Source of the DNA: Chloroflexota bacterium
Lineage (GTDB): Bacteria; Chloroflexota; Anaerolineae; 4572-78
Assembly (NCBI GenBank): GCA_024278015.1
Contig: JAJRUC010000241.1
Coordinates: forward strand, 1-8,057
DNA length: 8,057 nt
Reading direction: 5' to 3'
In this document: piece after piece, positions 1 through 6,222 of the stretch
How the letters are laid out: each line of letters opens with the position of its first letter
Numbering within the stretch: position 1 is the stretch's first letter
Notes under the pieces: model-generated
Told to the model about the DNA's origin: nothing
The model's database searches: none
What the model saw: only the letters and a program-made list of their open reading frames with translations
Program-made: the position numbers and the translations under genes

Positions 1-467
1 CACAGAGGGCGCGAAGCGGTTTCTTCATCAGGGATTAAGGGGGGAGCAATTACAACTTCATCGGCTTGTTGTTTGACAATGAGTGCCACAAGTATTTTAC
101 GGATAGACACTAAGTGCAAATTCGTGGCTAAATTTCATTTTTTGTAACTGTTCAGCACAATTGATAATAGCCTCCTGAGTAGCCCCGAATATTAATGAGG
201 GGCGTATCCGAAGGGTGCGGAGAAACAAAGGTTTAAGTTACATTGCACCCTTCGATACGACTTTCGCTTCGCTCAAGCCTACTCAGGATGCGACACAGGA
301 AACACCATTCGATAAATATTCGTTGCGGTCACATCTACTCAAGATGCTATTTTACATAAATACGATTATCTACTGCAACAGATAAGTGACTTGGCGTTTT
401 TTCAAAAATTTTATCGTTGAAACCTTGCAGAATTTTCCCTCTTCCTACAATTATAATACAAATTACA
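1..467. other. Non-coding left flank with repeats
   Basis: This stretch lies downstream of the last gene of the minus-strand cluster. No gene can be supported in it. Positions 171-347 hold a repeat cluster, described separately. Positions 348-467 are AT-rich. They include a weak 6-bp stem (366-371 with 380-385) that has no following T-run on the minus strand, so I do not call it a terminator. Positions 1-134 are open in one minus-strand frame (about 44 codons, with a possible GTG at 110, reading SIRKILVALIVKQQADE and onward off the left edge). A plus-strand frame is also open from 1 to 147. Neither is long enough or recognisable enough to call. If the minus-strand frame is real, it would be the start of a gene that continues beyond the left edge. 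Confidence 0.6.
171..347. repeat. Three copies of a REP-like extragenic repeat
   Basis: Three diverged copies of one 45-50 bp unit can be aligned by eye. Copy 1 (171-220) reads on the plus strand. Copies 2 (245-291) and 3 (303-347) read on the minus strand. Each begins with a TCCTGAGTAG-like block (TCTTGAGTAG in copy 3) and ends with a TATCGAAGGGTGC-like block about 20 nt further on (TATCCGAAGGGTGC in copy 1, TATCGAATGGTG in copy 3). Copies 1 and 2 face each other, so they form a nested inverted repeat: 173-182 pairs perfectly with 279-288, and 203-218 pairs with 245-259 apart from one bulged base. Copy 1 also has its own small hairpin (GCCCC 182-186 with GGGGC 199-203). The layout resembles repetitive extragenic palindromes arranged as doublets. 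The family is not identified, and dispersal elsewhere in the genome is inferred. Confidence 0.6.
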
Positions 468-1661
468 TCATCGATTTTTCCCGGCAACGACATCGGCATA
501 AAGGGCGATATGCCGGGCGGCCTGTTGTTCGGCGCTGTAGTTGGCCGAAACGTATTGCCGGGCGGCCTGGCCCATCGCTACGGCCCGCTCCGGTTCAGCC
601 AGTAATTGGTCAACAGCTTCGGCCAGGGCGCTGCTGTTGCCGGGCGGCACAATCAACCCGGTTTGACGCTGAACCATAACCTGCCTGGTACCGGAAACCG
701 CTGTGGCAATAACCGGTTTGGCGGCGGCCATCGCTTCCAGCAGGGCCACGGACAGCCCTTCCCACAGCGACGGCAAAATGAACATATCGGCGGCGGCCAG
801 CAAGGCCGGAATATCGTCTCTTTGACCCAAAAAGTGAACATGCTCGCCCAGGTTGGCCTGCCGCACCTGGGCTTCCAGTGCGGAGCGCAACTCGCCTTTG
901 CCCACCAGCAGCGCGTGCAAGTTTTGCCGGGCGGGTATCAGGCTTTTCAGGGCCTCAATCAAAAAGGTGTGGCCCTTTTGCCCGGTTAAGCGGCCCACCA
1001 CCAGGGCCAGCGCACTATCTGCGGGCAAATTCAAATCCCGGCAGAGAGTCGCTTTATCGCCAGGTATAGCGTATCGTTGCAGATTAACGCCGTTGGGAAC
1101 GGTAAAAATTTTGTGTTGCAAGGGGCCAATTTGGGCTACAATTGCCTCTTGCACTTCAGACGAAACGGCAATAAAGCCATCGACCCGCTCACCCAGACGG
1201 CGATACAACCGGCCATAGACAACCCGCTTGGCCTTGAGCAAAAGATGTTGCCAGGTGGGTAAAAAATCAACATTGTGGATGGTCCAGAACACGGCTTTAA
1301 CCGCTGTCCGGCCCCGCAGGCTCAGGGCCACAAAATCAAGCACCTCCAGCAGGTGGGTTTGCACCACATCAATCTGGCGGTCTTTCACCAGCCGGGCCAG
1401 GTCTCTATGGATGCGGGCCAGCTCAAGCAAGAACAGGGGCAGCAACACCACGCCGGCCCGGGGCCGGCGCAAAATGACCACCTTAATGCCCAGGGCCTCA
1501 ATTCTGGGCCGCATGGGGCCATCGTTAAATGAGCAAACCAGCACCGAACAGCCTTGCCGCTGTTGGTACTCGGCCAGAGTGCGCACTACTTCTTGCGCGC
1601 CGGCCAGTTCCAGATTTAGAATAATATGTAAAATATGATACGGTTTTTCCGATTTTGTCAT
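468..1661 (-). CDS. GT4 family glycosyltransferase
   Basis: This is a retaining GT-B fold glycosyltransferase of family GT4. It probably transfers a sugar from a nucleotide donor to a lipid-linked or polysaccharide acceptor at the cytoplasmic face of the membrane. Numbering is for the 397-aa form. The N-terminal acceptor domain opens with a beta strand and a LAGAQEVVRTLA segment (residues 19-30), the usual GGAQ/GGAE loop of GT4. The donor domain shows VPNGV (188-192), VGRLTGQKG (222-230), the EX7E pair E301/E309 in EGLSVALLE, and TGLIVPPG (334-341). Length is normal for the family. I chose the ATG at 1661, 13 nt after the polymerase stop. An in-frame ATG at 1721 would add 20 residues unlike the family and would overlap the upstream gene by 47 nt. 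The ribosome binding site is weak (AGCGAAG). It is the last gene of the cluster. Donor and acceptor specificity cannot be read from the sequence. Confidence 0.93.
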   Translation of the reverse strand: MTKSEKPYHILHIILNLELAGAQEVVRTLAEYQQRQGCSVLVCSFNDGPMRPRIEALGIKVVILRRPRAGVVLLPLFLLELARIHRDLARLVKDRQIDVVQTHLLEVLDFVALSLRGRTAVKAVFWTIHNVDFLPTWQHLLLKAKRVVYGRLYRRLGERVDGFIAVSSEVQEAIVAQIGPLQHKIFTVPNGVNLQRYAIPGDKATLCRDLNLPADSALALVVGRLTGQKGHTFLIEALKSLIPARQNLHALLVGKGELRSALEAQVRQANLGEHVHFLGQRDDIPALLAAADMFILPSLWEGLSVALLEAMAAAKPVIATAVSGTRQVMVQRQTGLIVPPGNSSALAEAVDQLLAEPERAVAMGQAARQYVSANYSAEQQAARHIALYADVVAGKNR

Positions 1662-1674
1662 GATGCTTCGCTGT

Positions 1675-3150
1675 TTAAAGGAGTTGAGGCTGGTCTTGCG
1701 GTTGCAACCTGGTTTGCACAATGTAAGCGACCAGACCTAACGCCAGCCAAACCAGCCCCAGCGAGTACCAAAAGAATCTCATATCGATAAACTGGGTGAC
1801 AATGGCATAAAACAGGATATAGCTCCACAATAGTACCAGCATTTTCCTGTTCAAAAATCCATCGTCCGACAGATAGCGGTATTGCCGGACAGACCGCACC
1901 AGCCACCACAACATGGGCAGGGCATACAAGATTAAGCCGGCAAGGCCCGTTTCGGCCAGAATGGTCAGGTAGGTGTTGTGCGAGGTCCCTTTCTCAATAT
2001 CCCATCTTGAAGGGCTGATGTTTTCCACGGTTTCCATAAAGCGCCAGTCGTACAAATCATACGAGCCATATCCCCAGCCGAAGACGAGTTTGGCCCGCCA
2101 CATACGCAGGCCGGCGTTGGCCAGCACCACCCGGCTTTCGGCGGTTTGCTCGGTTTCCAGGCGCTGCATGGCCCAGGCAAACTCATCGGCCAGCAAGGTA
2201 GTACTCAAAATAACCAGCACCGGCGCGGCAATGGCTATCATTGTCAGAATGGGTTTGGGGTAAAGGAACAACATCACCCCCAAAACCACAAGCAAAGCCA
2301 GCCAACTGCCTCTGGAAAAGGAGAAGAATATCAAAAACGAGCCGAAGGCAAACAGCAGCAGCAACAATACCCGGACAAGCCCGTTTGCTTTGGTCATAGC
2401 GTACTGCAAAATGATAATCATGGTGAACATCAAGGTAGTGGTGTAGGCCCCCGGCTCACCGAAGGTACCCGTTACCCGAGCGCCCAAAAGTCTGTTGCTG
2501 CGCCACATGGCGGGCAGTACTTCCGGCGTAAACCACGACAACAAACCGACCACGCTTTCTATGATTAATAAAATGACCATCAGGGGCAGCAAGCGGGTTA
2601 TATCTTTGTCTTTGGGAGCCAGGAAACGAATTAACCAGTAGGCCACAAAGCCCACAAAGGCCCGGTTGTAAACCGCCAGTATCAGGTCTTGCCGGTAGCC
2701 TTGCAAATCGCCGTTAAAGAGTACAGAAAAAACGCTCACCAGCACATAGATAATCGGAACCAGGTCAATCAGTTCCAGCTTAACCGGTTTGTATTCCTTG
2801 AGCCGTAACATGCGCATCAGGATATTCAACCCCAGGGCCATCGGCATCAGCATGTAATGAATGCCCCAATACAGGTAACGATTACTGGAGATGGGCGGAA
2901 ACAGAGGCAATACCATCAGCCAGATGAACACGGCTATCAATGGGTAGCGTTGCAACAAAATGCTCATGGGAATAGCCAGGGCCAGGGCCACAGCCACAAA
3001 CCACATACCGGCGAACAACAGCCAGGCAATGGCTCCCGCCAGTATAATACCCAGCGCCAACGGAACAATACCCGGCCAGAAGGCGGTTTGCCAAAAATTG
3101 GCCCATGTTGTTTTGGGAAGTAATCGGTTCATAAACAGTCTCTCAAACAT
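1675..3150 (-). CDS. O-antigen ligase/Wzy-type polymerase family membrane protein
   Basis: This is a polytopic inner-membrane protein of the Wzy_C/O-antigen ligase superfamily, which polymerises lipid-linked repeat units or transfers a finished glycan on the outer face of the membrane. About 10-12 hydrophobic segments span its 491 residues. A long hydrophilic loop (about 320-395) lies between the later segments, as is typical. Family-like motifs are RVTGTFGEPGAY (225-236), FSFSRGSWLAL (276-286), LVFGWGYGSY (355-364) and SHNTYLTILAETGLAGL (390-406). The Arg residues and the H391 region correspond to the conserved positions of the family. Polymerase and ligase cannot be separated by sequence alone. 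The context, with a Wzx flippase in the same operon, favours a Wzy-type polymerase. Two starts are possible: ATG 3150 (reported), 14 nt after the preceding stop, and ATG 3132 (485 aa), which has the better-placed purine run GAGAGA 6 nt upstream. The later start may well be the true one. Confidence 0.9.
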   Translation of the reverse strand: MFERLFMNRLLPKTTWANFWQTAFWPGIVPLALGIILAGAIAWLLFAGMWFVAVALALAIPMSILLQRYPLIAVFIWLMVLPLFPPISSNRYLYWGIHYMLMPMALGLNILMRMLRLKEYKPVKLELIDLVPIIYVLVSVFSVLFNGDLQGYRQDLILAVYNRAFVGFVAYWLIRFLAPKDKDITRLLPLMVILLIIESVVGLLSWFTPEVLPAMWRSNRLLGARVTGTFGEPGAYTTTLMFTMIIILQYAMTKANGLVRVLLLLLFAFGSFLIFFSFSRGSWLALLVVLGVMLFLYPKPILTMIAIAAPVLVILSTTLLADEFAWAMQRLETEQTAESRVVLANAGLRMWRAKLVFGWGYGSYDLYDWRFMETVENISPSRWDIEKGTSHNTYLTILAETGLAGLILYALPMLWWLVRSVRQYRYLSDDGFLNRKMLVLLWSYILFYAIVTQFIDMRFFWYSLGLVWLALGLVAYIVQTRLQPQDQPQLL

Positions 3151-3164
3151 TCATAACGCCGCGT

Positions 3165-3881
3165 TCAGGCAAGGTATCGCCACCGGAATTTTCTGACCAG
3201 GCCCCACAAAAAAAATGTCGCGCGCGCCCGCCACGGAACAGTAACCGCTGCCCACTCTGCCGGAAAAGCGTAGCCCCATCTTTCGCAGAAGGGACCGCCC
3301 ACAAATTTGGCATGTTCACGCATGGTCGGGGTGTAATATTGCCAAAAATCTTTCGATTTGCTGGTGGTGGCGTTCACCACCGGCAACGGCCGGGCCGGCT
3401 CTATACCCAGCTTTTCCAGCACAGCAAAAAAATCCTGCTGCAAATTCTCATACCGGATAATGGCATCGAAGGAGTTATGGGCCAGGTTGCTCCAGTCATT
3501 GTAGGGGTAATGATAAACCCGTTCGAAATATTCTTCAAACGACATATTGGTCTTTTGAATGACCTGATATGTCTGCAAGGCAATATCGCTCACAAAGCCG
3601 CCGTTCCGCTGCCAGTGTTTGGGGTTGGTGTAAAAATTACCGGCGTTATGTTTGTATTTCAAATAGCCCGTCACAATAATATCCAGCGGGTTTCTGATAC
3701 CGGAGAAAGTGAAGTAGCGTTTCTCGGCGGGGCCGGCAATCTTCAAAAAGTCATGATAGCGGCTATGTTTGCGCAAAATCGCCTCGCCGTCGTACAACTC
3801 GCGCAGTTCCCGGCTAATGGCGGTAGAGGCCGTGTGGGGCAATTCGATGAACAGATATTTATAGCGATGGCTGATAATCAC
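3165..3881 (-). CDS. Sulfotransferase family protein (Sulfotransfer_2-like)
   Basis: This is a predicted PAPS-dependent carbohydrate sulfotransferase, soluble or peripheral, of 238 residues. A short beta strand (YLFIEL) leads into the 5'-phosphosulfate loop LPHTASTAI (14-22). The 3'-phosphate region is FSGIRNPLDIIVTGYLKY (59-76), with R63 and the NPLD block. IIRYENLQQDF (141-151) and the C-terminal FCERWGYAFP (199-208) complete a familiar Sulfotransfer_2 pattern. Two residues deviate from the textbook pattern: the P-loop has His16 where most members have Lys, and the usual Ser of the 3'-phosphate motif is Thr71. The start is a GTG at 3881, with a 4-nt overlap (GTGA) on the preceding sulfotransferase stop and a strong purine-rich site (GAGGGGGG) 6 nt upstream. 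This implies translational coupling. Sitting between flippase and polymerase genes, it most likely sulfates the repeat unit. The exact sugar and position are unknown. Confidence 0.82.
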   Translation of the reverse strand: MIISHRYKYLFIELPHTASTAISRELRELYDGEAILRKHSRYHDFLKIAGPAEKRYFTFSGIRNPLDIIVTGYLKYKHNAGNFYTNPKHWQRNGGFVSDIALQTYQVIQKTNMSFEEYFERVYHYPYNDWSNLAHNSFDAIIRYENLQQDFFAVLEKLGIEPARPLPVVNATTSKSKDFWQYYTPTMREHAKFVGGPFCERWGYAFPAEWAAVTVPWRARATFFLWGLVRKFRWRYLA

Positions 3882-4627
3882 AGGCCGCCCCCCTCTGCCA
3901 AAGCGTAAAGTTCGGCCTCGATTTTATCAGGATGGTATTGAGACCGCCGCGCAATACAAGCCGAAACTATCTTCAGCAGCCAACTATTGTCGGCGTGCGT
4001 TCGGTACAAATCTTTACGCCGCCTGTCAACCAGTTTTCTGCCTGTAAACGCTTCCAGTCGCTTAAAACCAGTATCCGTAGTCATCAATTTTTGATAATTC
4101 AAAACCAGATAATCTATTTTGGCGCGCCGCAAATACGATAAAATGTTCATGTTATGTTCGCACCAGCGGTTGATGAACTTCCAGGCGCGCCAGGGATTGG
4201 TGTAAAAAAGGCGCAGGCCATTGTACCGAAAGCGGGGCCAGATTTCTGCCGGTTCACGATAGATGACGATGAGCTTGTGCGCCGGCAGTTCGGCGGCCCA
4301 CAGCGGAAAGGTCAGGCTGGTGCGCGGGTCTTTAAAGCCCCAGTCTTCATACCGGCTGTTGTTCCGGGCGATAATTTCTTGCATACGGACGCGTTGAGCA
4401 GCGGTCAAGGTCAGGGCTTCGGGGGCGGGCAAATCGATGATATTATCTGAGTTGGTGTGCAATATGTCCATGTTCAGGGTCAGGGTCGATTGGCGCTCGT
4501 ACTGATTACCCCGGTCGTAGGAAACATTGGCGTCAATTGCTTCGCCCATATTAATGCCGGAGTGATGCAATATTTGCGATAATAACGTTGTGCCGGATTT
4601 GTGCATACCAAGTATTACGTAAATCAA
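3878..4627 (-). CDS. Sulfotransferase family protein (Sulfotransfer_3-like)
   Basis: This is a predicted PAPS-dependent sulfotransferase of 249 residues. It opens directly with a beta strand and the 5'-phosphosulfate P-loop GMHKSGTTLL (7-16), with the expected Lys10, which is characteristic of the GMHRSGTS-type bacterial family. Further landmarks are WGFKDPRTSLTFPLW (96-110), LIVIYREPAEIW (119-130), which corresponds to the 3'-phosphate binding strand with R124, and YLVLNYQKL (173-181). The usual Ser after the Arg is not obvious, because the segment reads REPAEIWPRF. The start is a TTG at 4627, overlapping the flippase stop by 4 nt (TTGA). The site GGGAG lies 7 nt upstream, and starting at the next ATG (codon 8) would delete the first beta strand. 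It shares only the general sulfotransferase pattern with the next gene, so the two look like separate families rather than a recent duplication. The role inferred is sulfation of a polysaccharide repeat unit. Confidence 0.86.
   Translation of the reverse strand: MIYVILGMHKSGTTLLSQILHHSGINMGEAIDANVSYDRGNQYERQSTLTLNMDILHTNSDNIIDLPAPEALTLTAAQRVRMQEIIARNNSRYEDWGFKDPRTSLTFPLWAAELPAHKLIVIYREPAEIWPRFRYNGLRLFYTNPWRAWKFINRWCEHNMNILSYLRRAKIDYLVLNYQKLMTTDTGFKRLEAFTGRKLVDRRRKDLYRTHADNSWLLKIVSACIARRSQYHPDKIEAELYALAEGGGL
3888..3895 (-). promoter_or_regulatory. Ribosome binding site for the GTG-started sulfotransferase
   Basis: On the minus strand GAGGGGGG lies 6 nt before the GTG at 3881. It is embedded in the last codons (EGGGL) of the preceding gene. 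This strong site supports a GTG start and coupled translation. The run of six G inside it means that slippage would alter the strength or spacing of the site and also the C-terminus of the upstream protein. Confidence 0.65.
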
Positions 4628-6216
4628 AATGTGTCTCCCGAATGATGATTATTGAAGAAGGGAACCGCAGCGGGCATCAGCTTTTTCAGGCGGCCGAATA
4701 ACCGCGCCAGGACAAAGCGGTCGTCATCAGAAAGGCCCAGCAGCCACACGCCCGCCACATAAACAAGCCCCAAAAACAGGCTGCCCAACAAAGCGCCCCA
4801 CACCATATTGATGCGCGTTAAAGCTCCGGTGAGCAAAAACCAGGTGCTGCCCCAAGCAAACAATCCGGCGGCAAGGGGTTTCAGAAAGGTGGCGTTATAC
4901 GGCTGTAATTTCAGCAGTCCAAAGACCTCAACCACCCGCGCAATGTTCAGGATGCTCATAGCCACTGCGCCGGATATGGCCGCGCCTACTTCCCCCAATT
5001 GGGGAACCAGAATCACATTCAGGGCAATGGTGAGGGTCAAGGTGAAGACCGAATTAAGCGTGCTGAGCCAGGTATAGCCGGGCATCACCAGCATCACCCG
5101 GCAAATGCCGGTGGCGGCGTTAATCAACACCCCGCCGGAGAGGATAATCAGCACCCACGTTCCACCGGCGAAATCCTGTCCGAAAATGGAGAGGATGGGT
5201 TTGGCAAACAAGACAATCACCAGAAATACGGGCAAGTTAAAGGTAAAAATCCACTTGGTCATGGTTTGATAAAAATAGCCAAGTTGCGCCCGCTTGCCCG
5301 CACTGTGCAACTCCGAGACAATGGGCATCGCCATCATCACCATCGAAACCCGGAACATGCTGCCGACCATACTCACCCGTGAGGCCACGGTGAAAACCCC
5401 CACCGCTACGGCGGTATCCAACGCGCCCAGAAGCAAGGTCTGGATGTTGATACTGAAAGCAGCCAGGAGCCTTGAGGCGTAAACCGGCAAGGCAAACACA
5501 AACATCTCTTTGAGATTCAGTTGCGTCGAGCGCACAATTTGCCGTAGCGGGGTCAGCTTGTTCAAAAAGTACAGCAGCAATCCGGCGGCTATCGCAATCG
5601 AAACCACGTAGGCGGCCATTGCCTGCACGGCAGACAGGCCCACCATCAGGGCGATGCCCACCACCAACGCCAGCTTGCTGAGGTTCATGACAATATCCTG
5701 CGCAATAACCCCGTAGCGCATTTTTTTGAAGGCTTGCGTCGCCCGCCGGGCGCTCATGCTCAAGGTGTGAAAGGGGATGCCGATGGCCGCTATGCGTAAT
5801 GCCGGAGCCAGCCCCGTTTCACGAAAGACACCGACAGCAATTTGTTCGGCAAAAAAGAAGACAACCAGCCCCACCAAAACGGCAACCGCCAGGGGAACAC
5901 TCAGGCCAATCAGCAGGGTGCCGGCCAGCCGGTCAGCCTGGCCCCGGTTTTGATAGATGGGCACGTAGCGCAACATGGCGGTGTTTAGCCCCAGCATGGC
6001 AATGCCGGTCATCAGCGTTAGCGTTGTGCCGGCCAGGTTGTAAAGCCCGTACTGTTCTGCGCCCAGAAAGCGGGCCAGCACAATGCCGCTGACAAACAGG
6101 GTGGCGTAGCCAATCAGTTTGCCGCCGAAGGTAATACCCCCCCCCTTGGCTGCCAGTAGTATGGTCTGTTGTGAGGCGGCTGATTGCTGCGCCTGGGGGG
6201 ACCTGATTTCTGTCAT
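4624..6216 (-). CDS. Wzx-type polysaccharide flippase
   Basis: This is a 530-residue integral membrane protein of the MOP exporter superfamily (polysaccharide synthesis/Wzx branch), expected to flip a lipid-linked repeat unit across the cytoplasmic membrane. About 12-14 hydrophobic segments are spread over the whole length. Diagnostic blocks are LARFLGAEQYGLYNLAGT (47-64), the typical aR-LG-eyG motif after the first helix; ATQAFKKMRYG (159-169); the central FALPVYASRLL (241-251); and LNVILVPQLGEVGAAI (399-414), the family's N-x-LIP-x-x-G-x-x-GAA motif. The ATG at 6216 follows the previous stop by 6 nt. Its ribosome binding site is poor (AAGG about 13 nt away), so translation may depend on coupling to the upstream gene. 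Codons 24-28 contain nine consecutive G, a potential slippage site. The gene overlaps the first sulfotransferase gene by 4 nt. The family assignment is secure, but the substrate is not known. Confidence 0.92.
   Translation of the reverse strand: MTEIRSPQAQQSAASQQTILLAAKGGGITFGGKLIGYATLFVSGIVLARFLGAEQYGLYNLAGTTLTLMTGIAMLGLNTAMLRYVPIYQNRGQADRLAGTLLIGLSVPLAVAVLVGLVVFFFAEQIAVGVFRETGLAPALRIAAIGIPFHTLSMSARRATQAFKKMRYGVIAQDIVMNLSKLALVVGIALMVGLSAVQAMAAYVVSIAIAAGLLLYFLNKLTPLRQIVRSTQLNLKEMFVFALPVYASRLLAAFSINIQTLLLGALDTAVAVGVFTVASRVSMVGSMFRVSMVMMAMPIVSELHSAGKRAQLGYFYQTMTKWIFTFNLPVFLVIVLFAKPILSIFGQDFAGGTWVLIILSGGVLINAATGICRVMLVMPGYTWLSTLNSVFTLTLTIALNVILVPQLGEVGAAISGAVAMSILNIARVVEVFGLLKLQPYNATFLKPLAAGLFAWGSTWFLLTGALTRINMVWGALLGSLFLGLVYVAGVWLLGLSDDDRFVLARLFGRLKKLMPAAVPFFNNHHSGDTF
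4635..4639 (-). promoter_or_regulatory. Ribosome binding site for the TTG-started sulfotransferase
   Basis: On the minus strand GGGAG ends 7 nt before the TTG at 4627, within the final codons of the flippase gene. No in-frame ATG lies nearby upstream, and the next ATG downstream would remove the beta strand before the P-loop. This site therefore decides the choice of the rare TTG start. Confidence 0.65.
6137..6145 (-). repeat. Nine-base poly-G tract in the flippase gene
   Basis: Nine consecutive C on the plus strand are nine G in the coding strand, spanning the Lys24-Gly25-Gly26-Gly27 codons of the Wzx gene. It is the longest G/C homopolymer I see in the window. A gain or loss of one base would shift the frame near residue 25 and abolish the flippase. 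In the sequence as given the tract is in frame. Confidence 0.8.
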
Positions 6217-6222
6217 AGGGGA

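Noticed and set aside
1..134. Open minus-strand frame with a possible GTG start at 110, reading into the left edge.
   Set aside because: About 44 codons can be open by chance, no family is recognised and no ribosome binding site is convincing. It may be real if the frame continues beyond the window.
1..147. Open plus-strand frame ending in TAA at 145-147.
   Set aside because: It is short, has odd composition (runs of Ser, Thr and Cys) and competes with the more protein-like minus-strand frame. No support.
171..347. Repeats considered as a CRISPR array.
   Set aside because: Only three diverged copies in mixed orientation, with no regular spacers and no cas genes.
366..385. Stem TTATCT/AGATAA as a terminator of the operon.
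   Set aside because: Only six A/T-rich pairs, and no T-run follows in the minus-strand direction.
452..457. TATAAT hexamer just past the GT4 stop.
   Set aside because: No acceptable -35 element at 16-18 nt on either strand. The site is expected in an AT-rich stretch.
1662..1721. Upstream ATG (1721) as start of the GT4 gene.
   Set aside because: It would add 20 Cys/Lys-rich residues unlike the family and overlap the polymerase gene by 47 nt. ATG 1661 fits both spacing and the family N-terminus.
3312..3908. Long plus-strand open frame of 198 codons opposite the sulfotransferases.
   Set aside because: It lies antisense to well-supported genes, has no recognisable domain and looks like a codon-bias shadow.
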